Assembly: GCA_030639035.1 (NCBI GenBank)
Contig: DAOWDM010000233.1
Span: 1-20,300, forward strand
DNA: 20,300 nucleotides
Reading direction: 5' to 3'
Source of the DNA: Alphaproteobacteria bacterium
GTDB lineage: Bacteria; Pseudomonadota; Alphaproteobacteria; DAOWDM01
The translations under genes and the position numbers were made by a program. Shown here in pieces: positions 1 to 6,649 of this stretch. The notes under the pieces were generated by a model. That model was given only the letters and a program-made list of their open reading frames with translations. It had not been told where the DNA came from and ran no database searches. Numbering within the stretch: position 1 is the stretch's first letter; every line of letters starts with the position of its first letter.

Positions 1-226
1 AAATTTGGCTCTTGGTTACAGTAATGATGTTAATTATCCAATACCTGATGATTTGACAGTTAAATGTTCAAATCCAACATCAATAGAAATATTTGGTGTA
101 AGTAAGCAGCGTGTAGGACAAATTGCAGCAGAAATACGTTCTTTCCGTTCTCCTGAACCTTATAAGGGCAAGGGAATAAGGTATGAAGATGAGATTGTTC
201 TCCGTAAAGAAGGCAAGAAGAAGTAA
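1..226 (+). CDS. rplF: Ribosomal protein uL6 (L6), C-terminal part, cut by window start
   Basis: Large-subunit ribosomal protein L6, which binds 23S rRNA near the factor-binding site. Only about the last 74 residues are in the window; the reading frame is open to the left edge, so the apparent TTG near base 5 is internal. Visible landmarks are the VNYPIP segment, the GVSKQRVGQIAAEIR helix of the second L6 domain, and the EPYKGKGIRY signature followed by a lysine-rich tail. It is followed 10 bases later by rplR, as in the usual spc operon order. Confidence 0.97.
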   Translation, partial: NLALGYSNDVNYPIPDDLTVKCSNPTSIEIFGVSKQRVGQIAAEIRSFRSPEPYKGKGIRYEDEIVLRKEGKKK

Positions 227-236
227 GGTTTAAACC

Positions 237-599
237 ATGAAAACGCCAAAAGAATTATTTAATCGCCGCAAAGAAAGAGTTAGGTGGCAGTTGAGAAAGA
301 AGAGTTCGGATGCACTGCGTTTGTCAGTTTTCCGTTCAAACAAGAATATTTATGCTCAAGTTATTGATGACACAAAAAGCGTAACTCTTGCTTGTGCATC
401 AACACTTGATAAAGATTTAAGAGATAAGCTTAAAACTGGTGCTGATGTTAATGCTGCAAGTGAAGTAGGCAAACTTGTTGCCAAGCGAGCAGCAGATGCT
501 GGTGTGAAAAAAGTGATTTTTGATCGAGGTGGGTATGCTTATCACGGACGTATTAAGGCTCTTGCCGATGCTGCTCGTGAAAGTGGCTTGAGCTTCTAG
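237..599 (+). CDS. rplR: Ribosomal protein uL18 (L18)
   Basis: 5S rRNA-binding protein of the large subunit, 120 residues, the normal bacterial length. The basic N-terminus (RRKERVRWQLRKK), the RLSVFRSNKNIYAQVIDD strand pair and the C-terminal FDRGGYAYHGRIKALADAARE segment are typical. The ATG lies 10 bases after the rplF stop; a purine-rich AAGTAAGG at the rplF end can serve as ribosome binding site. It sits between rplF and rpsE in the spc operon and is presumably co-transcribed and co-regulated with them. Confidence 0.98.
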   Translation: MKTPKELFNRRKERVRWQLRKKSSDALRLSVFRSNKNIYAQVIDDTKSVTLACASTLDKDLRDKLKTGADVNAASEVGKLVAKRAADAGVKKVIFDRGGYAYHGRIKALADAARESGLSF

Positions 600-617
600 A
601 AAAGGGAAAATGGAAAA

Positions 618-1178
618 ATGGCACGTACACCCTCAGAGCGTGGCGGACGCAACAAAGGTCGTGATCGCGAAGATGAATTTGTAGACAAGCTTGTGCATAT
701 CAATCGAGTTGCAAAAGTTGTAAAAGGCGGTAGGCGTTTTTCTTTTGCTGCTTTAGTGGTAGTTGGAGATCAGAAAGGTCGTGTTGGTTGTGGTTCTGGT
801 AAAGCTAAGGAAGTTCCTGAGGCTATTAGGAAAGCTACAGAACAGGCTAAGCGTGAGATGATTCGTATTCCTCTCAGAGAAGGTAGAACTTTGCATCATG
901 ATGTAAGAGGCAGGTTTGGTGCTGGTGAAGTTATTCTTCGTGCCGCTCCTCCTGGTACAGGTATTATTGCAGGTGGTCCGATTCGTGCTGTGTTTGAAAC
1001 AATGGGAGTGCAAGATGTTGTTGCTAAATCTCTTGGTTCTTCCAATCCGCATAACATGATTAAGGCTGCTTTTAATGCTCTTAGCAGTGTTCGTTCTCCT
1101 CGTATGATTGCTGCAAAGCGTGGCAAGAAAGTTGGTGATATTGTCAGTCGACGTGATGGTGTTAAGGAGCAGGGATAA
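618..1178 (+). CDS. rpsE: Ribosomal protein uS5 (S5)
   Basis: Small-subunit protein S5, 186 residues, involved in decoding fidelity and the site where spectinomycin-resistance changes arise in other bacteria. The N-terminal double-stranded RNA-binding-like domain (about residues 20-90) carries the VKGGRRFSFAALVVVGD core, and the C-terminal domain has RAAPPGTGIIAGGPIRAV and the LGSSNPHNMIKA stretch. A basic, charged N-terminal tail precedes them. The stop overlaps the rpmD start by one base (TAATG), which points to translational coupling. Confidence 0.98.
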   Translation: MARTPSERGGRNKGRDREDEFVDKLVHINRVAKVVKGGRRFSFAALVVVGDQKGRVGCGSGKAKEVPEAIRKATEQAKREMIRIPLREGRTLHHDVRGRFGAGEVILRAAPPGTGIIAGGPIRAVFETMGVQDVVAKSLGSSNPHNMIKAAFNALSSVRSPRMIAAKRGKKVGDIVSRRDGVKEQG

Positions 1179-1378
1179 TGGCGAAAAACAAAAAAAACGC
1201 CAGCGTCAGAGTTACGCAGATTAAGAGCCCTATAGGGCGTAGAAAAGATCAGCAGGCTACTCTGATAGGGCTTGGTTTAAACAAGTGTGGCAGAACCAAT
1301 GAGCTAGAAGATACTCCTTCAGTTCGAGGAATGATTAACAAGGTTAGTCACCTCCTGAAGGTTGACGGTGTTGAATAA
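1178..1378 (+). CDS. rpmD: Ribosomal protein uL30 (L30)
   Basis: Small 66-residue large-subunit protein. The family pattern is clear: VRVTQIKSPIGRRKDQQATLIGLGLNK followed by the conserved acidic and hydrophobic end (SVRGMINKVSHLLKV). An AAGGAGCAGG ribosome binding site lies inside the end of rpsE, and the ATG shares one base with the rpsE stop. A 56-base gap with no clear regulatory structure separates it from rplO. Confidence 0.97.
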   Translation: MAKNKKNASVRVTQIKSPIGRRKDQQATLIGLGLNKCGRTNELEDTPSVRGMINKVSHLLKVDGVE

Positions 1379-1434
1379 GCTGGTCAATTTATATTCTTTA
1401 GTGGTTAAATAATTTTATTGGATGGAATAAGCAG

Positions 1435-1914
1435 ATGAAGCTTAATGAATTACGCGATAATGCAGGTTCAAGAAAAGGTCGCACACGTGTGGGGCGAGGG
1501 ATTGGATCTGGCAAAGGATCTACTTGTGGTCGTGGACAGAAAGGGCAGAAGTCTCGTTCTGGTGTTTCCATAAATGGCTTTGAAGGTGGTCAGATGCCTA
1601 TTTACCGTCGATTGCCGAAACGTGGGTTCAATAATATTTTTCGCAAAAATTATGCTGTTATTAACCTTAGTTGTTTGCAGACAGCTGTTGATGCTGGACG
1701 TCTCGATGTTAAGAAAACAATTAATTCAGATACTCTTGTGACAGCTGGTGTTATCAGGCGTAAACTTGACGGCGTTCGTTTGCTTGGCAAAGGTAATCTG
1801 AAGGCAAAATTAACAGTTGAAGTTGCTGGTGTTTCTAAAATAGCAGCTGAAGCTGTTGAAAAAGCTGGCGGAAAATTAATTCTTTCTGAGAAAAAAGCTG
1901 AAGAAGCTAAGTAG
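1435..1914 (+). CDS. rplO: Ribosomal protein uL15 (L15)
   Basis: Large-subunit protein L15, 159 residues. The glycine- and arginine-rich N-terminal extension (GSRKGRTRVGRGIGSGKGST, then GRGQKGQKSRSG) threads into 23S rRNA, and the globular C-terminal domain ends with KAGGKLILSEKK. The MKLNEL start is typical. The ribosome binding site is weak (GGAATAAG upstream). The gene is followed by secY in the canonical order, with a 59-base gap that holds a CTGAGG ribosome binding site for secY. Confidence 0.98.
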   Translation: MKLNELRDNAGSRKGRTRVGRGIGSGKGSTCGRGQKGQKSRSGVSINGFEGGQMPIYRRLPKRGFNNIFRKNYAVINLSCLQTAVDAGRLDVKKTINSDTLVTAGVIRRKLDGVRLLGKGNLKAKLTVEVAGVSKIAAEAVEKAGGKLILSEKKAEEAK

Positions 1915-1973
1915 ATCTTACTGCAATCGTAACTGCAGGTTATAGCGAAAAATCCTGAGGTAAAAACTGAAAA

Positions 1974-3317
1974 ATGGCATCTGTATCGGAAAAGCTTGCC
2001 GCTAATATCAATTTTGATGCTTTTATGAAGGCTGAAGAGTTAAAAAAGCGTATCTGGTTTACGCTTGGTGCACTGGTTGTGTATCGGATAGGCTCTTTTG
2101 TTCCCCTTCCTGGTATAGATCCTGTCATTTTGAATGATATTTTTACTCGTAATGCTGGCGGTATTCTAGGCATGTTTGACATGTTTGCTGGTGGTGCATT
2201 AGGACGTATGACGATTTTTGCCTTAAATATTATGCCTTATATTTCAGCGTCAATTATTATGCAGCTTGCTACTTCTATTTCGAAGGAACTTGGTCAGCTC
2301 AAGAAAGAAGGTGAATCTGGAACTAGAAAAATCAATCAGTATAGTCGCTATCTGACAGTTGTTATTGCAATGTTGCAGGGGTACGGTATTGCCGCAGGAC
2401 TTGAAAGTATGGCAGGTTCTGGTGGTGTTTCTGCTGTTATAGATCCTGGAGCATTTTTCCGTTTTACGACGGTAATAACCCTTGTTGGTGGCACAATGTT
2501 TATTGTGTGGCTTGGTGAGCAGGTTACTGCTCGTGGTATAGGTAACGGGGCTTCTTTGATAATTACGGCGGGTATTATAGCTAATTTGCCTATGGCGGTC
2601 GTTCAGACAATAGAGCTTGGAAGAGTTGGTCAATTGTCTGTTTTTGCGATAATTGGTTTGTTGATTATGGTTGTTGTTATTGTTACCGTGATTGTGTTTA
2701 TTGAGCGTGCACAAAGAAGAATCGTTATTCAATATCCAAAGCGACAAAAGGGAAATAAGCTATATGGAGGTGAGAGTTCTCATCTGCCAATGAAAATAAA
2801 TTCTACAGGCGTTATTCCTCCTATTTTTGCCAGCTCGATTCTTTTGCTACCTATTACAATTGCTAATTTTTCGGCTAAATCTGGACCTGAATGGTTAGGT
2901 GCTGTGACAGCCATGCTTGGACGTGGGCAACCTCTTTATTTGGCTGTTTATTCTTCTTTGATTATTTTCTTTTGTTTTTTTTATACAGCAGTTGTTTTTA
3001 ATCCTGATGATACGGCAGAGAATTTGAAAAAACATGGTGGTTTTGTGGCAGGGATACGCCCAGGCAGGAATACAGCTATATACTTGGATTATGTGCTGAC
3101 AAGGTTGACTGTATTTGGTTCTATTTATCTTACTTTGCTTTGTATATTACCAGAGATATTGATTTCAAAACTGTCTGTGCCTTTTTATATGGGTGGCACG
3201 ACTTTATTGATTACTGTTACTGTAACGATGGATTTCGTTTCTCAAGTTCAGTCGCATCTTCTTGCTCATCAGTATGAAGGGCTTATTAAGAAGTCAAAGC
3301 TTAGGGGGCGTCGCTAG
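1974..3317 (+). CDS. secY: Sec translocon channel subunit SecY
   Basis: Central pore of the SecYEG protein-export channel in the inner membrane, 447 residues with about ten hydrophobic segments. Recognisable features are the N-terminal amphipathic helix (AFMKAEELKKRIWFTLGAL), the plug-proximal VPLPGI motif, IMPYISASIIMQL, the GIGNGASLII loop, and the cytoplasmic loops with ERAQRRIVIQYPKRQ and FVAGIRPGRNTA that contact ribosome and SecA. The length is normal. The TAG stop overlaps the GTG start of adk by one base, so the two genes are coupled. Confidence 0.98.
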   Translation: MASVSEKLAANINFDAFMKAEELKKRIWFTLGALVVYRIGSFVPLPGIDPVILNDIFTRNAGGILGMFDMFAGGALGRMTIFALNIMPYISASIIMQLATSISKELGQLKKEGESGTRKINQYSRYLTVVIAMLQGYGIAAGLESMAGSGGVSAVIDPGAFFRFTTVITLVGGTMFIVWLGEQVTARGIGNGASLIITAGIIANLPMAVVQTIELGRVGQLSVFAIIGLLIMVVVIVTVIVFIERAQRRIVIQYPKRQKGNKLYGGESSHLPMKINSTGVIPPIFASSILLLPITIANFSAKSGPEWLGAVTAMLGRGQPLYLAVYSSLIIFFCFFYTAVVFNPDDTAENLKKHGGFVAGIRPGRNTAIYLDYVLTRLTVFGSIYLTLLCILPEILISKLSVPFYMGGTTLLITVTVTMDFVSQVQSHLLAHQYEGLIKKSKLRGRR

Positions 3318-3979
3318 TGGTTAGTGACGGTACGTTTATAGTACTGATGGGGCCTCCAGGCGGTGGTAAAGGTACTCAGGCTAGAATGTTGAAAGCTCGA
3401 TTAGGGTTGTCTCATTTATCTACTGGAGAAATGCTTCGTGAAGCGGGTAGGTCTGGAACAAAGCTTGGTCTTGAGGCAAAAAAACTTATTGATGACGGAA
3501 AACTGGTTTCTGATGAAATAAGCATTGCTTTAATATCAGAGCGTTTAGATGAGCCATGTGTTTCTAATGGTTTTATTCTTGATGGTTTCCCTAGGACTGT
3601 TTCTCAAGCAGAATCTTTAGAAAATATGCTTGCTGATAAGGGTGTTGTTCTCAATGTTGTTATTCAGATTCAGGTGCCTGATGAGATAATAGTAGAACGT
3701 ATTATAGGACGTTTTTCATGTTCCAAGTGTGGAGCATGTTATCATGATAAATTTCTCACTACTAAAGTGAGTGGAGTTTGTGATGTTTGTGGCTCTACGG
3801 AATTTTCCCGCAGGGTTGATGATAATGAAAATACTGTAAAGGCAAGACTTAAAATATATAGGGATAAAACAACACCTGTTTTACCGTTTTATGAGAAAAA
3901 AGGTTTGCTTCTATGTGTTGATGGAACTCGTTCCATTGATGAAATAATGCGGAAAGTTGAGAAAATTCTTGGGGTTTAA
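3317..3979 (+). CDS. adk: Adenylate kinase with zinc-type LID
   Basis: Interconverts ATP + AMP and 2 ADP in the cytoplasm. The P-loop GPPGGGKGT is at residues 12-20, the AMP-binding DGFPRT at 89-94, and the LID domain spans about 130-167. The LID carries Cys135-x2-Cys138 and Cys155-x2-Cys158, the four-cysteine arrangement that binds structural zinc in many adenylate kinases; the E. coli enzyme lacks it. The start is GTG inside the secY stop, with the strong AGGGGG ribosome binding site in the last codons of secY. Length (220) fits the long-LID family. Confidence 0.97.
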   Translation: MVSDGTFIVLMGPPGGGKGTQARMLKARLGLSHLSTGEMLREAGRSGTKLGLEAKKLIDDGKLVSDEISIALISERLDEPCVSNGFILDGFPRTVSQAESLENMLADKGVVLNVVIQIQVPDEIIVERIIGRFSCSKCGACYHDKFLTTKVSGVCDVCGSTEFSRRVDDNENTVKARLKIYRDKTTPVLPFYEKKGLLLCVDGTRSIDEIMRKVEKILGV

Positions 3980-3991
3980 GTGTTAATATAG

Positions 3992-4019
3992 TTGACTCTT
4001 GCATCTCACTATGTATAAT
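3992..4019 (+). promoter_or_regulatory. Sigma70-type promoter for rpsM-rpsK-rpoA-rplQ
   Basis: TTGACT (3992-3997) and a perfect TATAAT (4014-4019) are separated by 16 bases in the 108-base adk-rpsM gap. Transcription would start near 4026 and give a leader of about 60 bases before rpsM. This separates the alpha-operon genes from the upstream spc/secY/adk transcript. Confidence 0.75.
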
Positions 4020-4087
4020 TTCATTTTTTCGCATTGTTTGTGCATAATTGTTCAGTTTAGTCTGTTGGTTCTAAAGGAGAGCTGGTT

Positions 4088-4456
4088 TTGGCGCGTATTG
4101 CTGGTGTAAATATTCCGACTAATAAGCGGGTAGTCATATCGTTGACGTATATCTATGGTGTTGGTCGCAAGGTGTCGGAAGATATTTGTAAGAAAATCGG
4201 TATTCCTATGGAACGCCGTGTTAATCAACTGTCTGATGATGAGGTTATTAAGATTCGTGAGCTCATAGATGTTGATTATAGTGTAGAGGGTGATCTCCGT
4301 AGAGGGGTTGCTATGAATATTAAGCGTTTGATGGATCTTGGTTGTTACAAGGGGTTGCGACATCGTCGTGGTTTGCCTGTAAGAGGGCAGCGTACTCATA
4401 CAAATGCTCGTACTCGTAAGGGGCCTGCGAAAGCGATCGCAGGTAAGAAAAAGTAG
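4088..4456 (+). CDS. rpsM: Ribosomal protein uS13 (S13), TTG start
   Basis: Small-subunit head protein S13, 122 residues, contacting tRNA in the P site and the large subunit through bridge B1. MARIAGVNIPTNKR at the N-terminus, the helix-two-turn-helix region, the GLRHRRGLPVRGQRTHTNARTRKG signature (part of it) and the lysine-rich tail are all present. The conserved N-terminus fixes the start at TTG 4088; there is no ATG or GTG at that place. A strong AAAGGAGA at 4073-4080 is well spaced for it and compensates for the weak start codon. Confidence 0.98.
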   Translation: MARIAGVNIPTNKRVVISLTYIYGVGRKVSEDICKKIGIPMERRVNQLSDDEVIKIRELIDVDYSVEGDLRRGVAMNIKRLMDLGCYKGLRHRRGLPVRGQRTHTNARTRKGPAKAIAGKKK

Positions 4457-4488
4457 TTAACTGTTTAATGTAAAGGACTATTTAGCCC

Positions 4489-4881
4489 ATGGCTAAAGCA
4501 GCGACACAGCGCCCACGGAGGCGTGAACGTAAGAATATTTCATCTGGTATAGCCCATGTGAGCTCAACGTTCAATAATACTAAAATTACAATCACAGATG
4601 TTCAAGGGAATACTATTTCTTGGTCAACGGCTGGTGCTCATGGATTTAGAGGGTCTCGCAAGTCGACTCCGTATGCTGCTCAGATTGCGGCTACAGATGC
4701 TGGTCAGAAGGCAGCTGAACACGGAATGAAGACCTTGGAAGTTTGGGTCAAGGGTCCTGGTTCTGGGCGTGAATCAGCTTTACGTGCATTGCAGGCCGTT
4801 GGTTTTGTGGTTACGACGATTCGTGATGTTACGTCTGTTCCTCATAATGGATGCCGCCCTCGTAAGCGTCGTCGCGTTTAG
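4489..4881 (+). CDS. rpsK: Ribosomal protein uS11 (S11)
   Basis: Small-subunit platform protein S11, 130 residues, normal length. Typical segments are IAHVSSTFNNTKITITD, GFRGSRKSTPYAAQ, VKGPGSGRESALRAL and the basic end NGCRPRKRRRV. ATG 4489 follows TAAAGGA at good spacing. The gene following is rpoA rather than rpsD, so the S4 repressor gene that sits here in gammaproteobacteria is not part of this operon. Confidence 0.98.
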   Translation: MAKAATQRPRRRERKNISSGIAHVSSTFNNTKITITDVQGNTISWSTAGAHGFRGSRKSTPYAAQIAATDAGQKAAEHGMKTLEVWVKGPGSGRESALRALQAVGFVVTTIRDVTSVPHNGCRPRKRRRV

Positions 4882-4899
4882 TAGTAAATGTTTTTACAA

Positions 4900-4929
4900 A
4901 AGCCTCCGTCGTTTTTTCGACGGTGGCTT
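4900..4929 (+). promoter_or_regulatory. Stable hairpin in the rpsK-rpoA leader
   Basis: Two 12-base arms, 4900-4911 and 4918-4929, pair at 11 positions with one T-T mismatch around a loop of six T. The stem is GC-rich (CCGTCG/CGACGG core) in an AT-rich gap. No T-run follows the right arm on the plus strand, so it is not a normal intrinsic terminator. It lies 39 bases upstream of the rpoA GTG. Candidate roles are an RNA processing or pausing site, or control of rpoA translation; none is shown by the sequence alone. Confidence 0.6.
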
Positions 4930-4968
4930 AGTGTTATTTAATCTTTAAGGAATCGATAGGGGATCGCT

Positions 4969-5985
4969 GTGATTCAGAATAATTGGCAGGAATTAATAAA
5001 GCCTAGTAATCTCGAAGTTGAGCCTGGGGTGAATCCAGAATGTAAAGCTAAGGTTGTTGTTAATCCGTTGGAATGTGGCTTCGGTATTACTCTTGGGAAC
5101 GCATTGCGTAGAGTTTTGTTGTCGTCTCTTCAGGGGGCAGCAGTTACTGGGATTCAAATAGATGGTGTTTTGCATGAGTTTTCATCGATACCAGGTGTCA
5201 GGGAAGATGTAACTGATATTATTTTGAATGTAAAAATGCTCGCTATTAGGTTGCACTCAGGTGGTGCAAAACATATGTCTATTAAAGCGGTTGGTCCATG
5301 CGAAGTAACTGCAGGCATGATTGATGTTGGGCATGATATTGAAATAATGAATCCTGATCTTGTTTTGTGTACTCTTGCTGACGGAGCTGCTCTTGGTATG
5401 GAGCTTACAGTTGATACAGGTAAGGGGTATGTGCCAGCAAAGCGTAATCGTCAAGAAGATAAGCCTGTTGGTTATATTCCTGTAGATGCTGTCTTTAGTC
5501 CTGTGCGTAAAGTGTCTTATAAAGTGGATAATACTCGTGTTGGGCAGAATACAGATTTTGATAAGTTGACTATGTCAATTGAGACAAATGGAACTGTTTC
5601 ACCAGAAGATGCTCTGGCTCTCGTTGCACGTATTTTGCAGGATCAGCTTCAGTTGTTTGTTAATTTTGAAGATCCAGAAGATGCAGAAGATAAAGAAGCA
5701 AAAGATGAGCTTCCGTTTAACAAAAATCTTCTTCGTAAAGTTGATGAGCTTGAATTATCTGTTCGGTCAGCTAATTGTCTTAAGAATGACAATATTATTT
5801 ACATTGGAGATTTGGTGTTAAAGACAGAATCAGAAATGCTCCGCACTCCGAATTTTGGTCGTAAGTCTCTTAATGAAATTAAAGAAGTTCTTTCTCAGAT
5901 GGGATTGCATCTTGGTATGGAAATTCCTGAATGGCCTCCAGAAAACATTGAAGAGCTAGCAAAAAAAGTTGAAGATCCATACTAG
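4969..5985 (+). CDS. rpoA: RNA polymerase alpha subunit
   Basis: Alpha subunit that nucleates RNA polymerase assembly, 338 residues. The N-terminal dimerisation domain (about 1-235) has the GFGITLGNALRRVLLSS motif at residues 37-53. A charged linker at about 234-248 leads to the C-terminal DNA- and activator-binding domain, where RSANCLK (266-272) contains the counterpart of E. coli Arg265. The GTG start at 4969 is chosen because it follows AGGGGA (4958-4963) and gives the usual MIQNNWQEL N-terminus of the alphaproteobacterial protein. Confidence 0.98.
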   Translation: MIQNNWQELIKPSNLEVEPGVNPECKAKVVVNPLECGFGITLGNALRRVLLSSLQGAAVTGIQIDGVLHEFSSIPGVREDVTDIILNVKMLAIRLHSGGAKHMSIKAVGPCEVTAGMIDVGHDIEIMNPDLVLCTLADGAALGMELTVDTGKGYVPAKRNRQEDKPVGYIPVDAVFSPVRKVSYKVDNTRVGQNTDFDKLTMSIETNGTVSPEDALALVARILQDQLQLFVNFEDPEDAEDKEAKDELPFNKNLLRKVDELELSVRSANCLKNDNIIYIGDLVLKTESEMLRTPNFGRKSLNEIKEVLSQMGLHLGMEIPEWPPENIEELAKKVEDPY

Positions 5986-6053
5986 TTTAATAGGATTCCA
6001 TAATGGATTCCGATTCGCTGTGCATTTTCAAATGGTAGCGGATAAATGAAGCA

Positions 6054-6071
6054 GGTTTCGTGAGCGAAGCC
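6054..6071 (+). other. Small hairpin upstream of rplQ
   Basis: GGTTTCG (6054-6060) and CGAAGCC (6065-6071) can pair over seven positions, including one G-T, around TGAG. It lies in the 108-base rpoA-rplQ gap, 22 bases before the rplQ start. The same gap holds a direct repeat of GGATTCC near 5990-6011. This may be only a local structure; no function is claimed. Confidence 0.3.
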
Positions 6072-6093
6072 ATGAAATATAAGGAATGTAGTA

Positions 6094-6516
6094 ATGCGTC
6101 ATAGAATGAGTGGTCGTAAACTAAATCGTAAAAGTGCCCACAAAAAAGCAATGTTTGCAAATATGGTAGCTGCTCTTTTGAAGCATGAGCAGATTAAGAC
6201 AACTTTGCCGAAAGCAAAAGATTTGCGTTCAATAGTTGATAAATTTATTACACTCGGCAAACGTGGCGATCTTCATGCTCGCAGGCAGGCCGCTTCTTAT
6301 ATTCGTGATGATAAAGTTGTTAAAAAACTTTTTTCTGTTCTTGCTGAACGTTACGAAAAACGTCCTGGCGGTTATACTCGTGTATTAAAAGCAGGCTTCC
6401 GTTATGGGGACTGTGCTCCAATGGCGTATATTGAATTGGTTGACCGTGATGTAAATGCAAAAGGACTTGATTCAGGTCCTGTACAGAAAAAAGATGAAGA
6501 TGCAGTAGCAGAATAG
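6094..6516 (+). CDS. rplQ: Ribosomal protein bL17 (L17)
   Basis: Large-subunit protein L17 near the exit tunnel, 140 residues. The MRHRMSGRKLNRKSAHKKAM N-terminus, LLKHEQIKTTLPKAKDLR and GGYTRVLKAGFRYGDCAPMAYIE are family hallmarks. The last 20 or so residues are an acidic and variable tail (KKDEDAVAE), common in alphaproteobacterial L17. AAGGAATG precedes the ATG. It is the last gene of the ribosomal run, followed 27 bases later by a strong terminator. Confidence 0.98.
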   Translation: MRHRMSGRKLNRKSAHKKAMFANMVAALLKHEQIKTTLPKAKDLRSIVDKFITLGKRGDLHARRQAASYIRDDKVVKKLFSVLAERYEKRPGGYTRVLKAGFRYGDCAPMAYIELVDRDVNAKGLDSGPVQKKDEDAVAE

Positions 6517-6543
6517 TTTCTTTTGCTATGTAAGTGAGTTTTT

Positions 6544-6572
6544 ACAAGGGGCGTGAGCCCCTTGTTTTTTTT
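6544..6572 (+). terminator. Intrinsic terminator of the rpsM-rplQ operon
   Basis: A perfect 9-base stem, ACAAGGGGC (6544-6552) with GCCCCTTGT (6557-6565), closes a GTGA tetraloop and runs directly into eight T (6565-6572). This is a textbook rho-independent terminator, so htrA downstream needs its own promoter. Confidence 0.93.
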
Positions 6573-6591
6573 GTATTAATGCTTTGTTTTG

Positions 6592-6620
6592 TTGCTGTTT
6601 TGTTTCGCTTGTTGTATTGT
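6592..6620 (+). promoter_or_regulatory. Weak candidate promoter for htrA operon
   Basis: TTGCTG (6592-6597), a 17-base spacer and TATTGT (6615-6620) are the best sigma70-like pair between the rplQ terminator and htrA. The match is poor (three and four of six). A promoter must exist here because the terminator isolates htrA; a heat- or envelope-stress sigma factor could use a different sequence. Confidence 0.3.
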
Positions 6621-6649
6621 TAGGATATTAAAAAAACAGGACGATAAAA

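Noticed and set aside
2250..2747. Long minus-strand frame inside secY (165 residues)
   Set aside because: It lies fully antisense to a conserved gene and its composition (Asn, Arg, Thr rich) is not protein-like.
4020..4087. S4-type alpha-operon leader pseudoknot before rpsM
   Set aside because: No convincing nested pairing was found, and rpsD is not in this operon.
4900..4929. Hairpin before rpoA as a terminator
   Set aside because: The six T are in the loop, and the right arm is followed by AGTGTTATT, not a T-run; termination here would also cut off rpoA.
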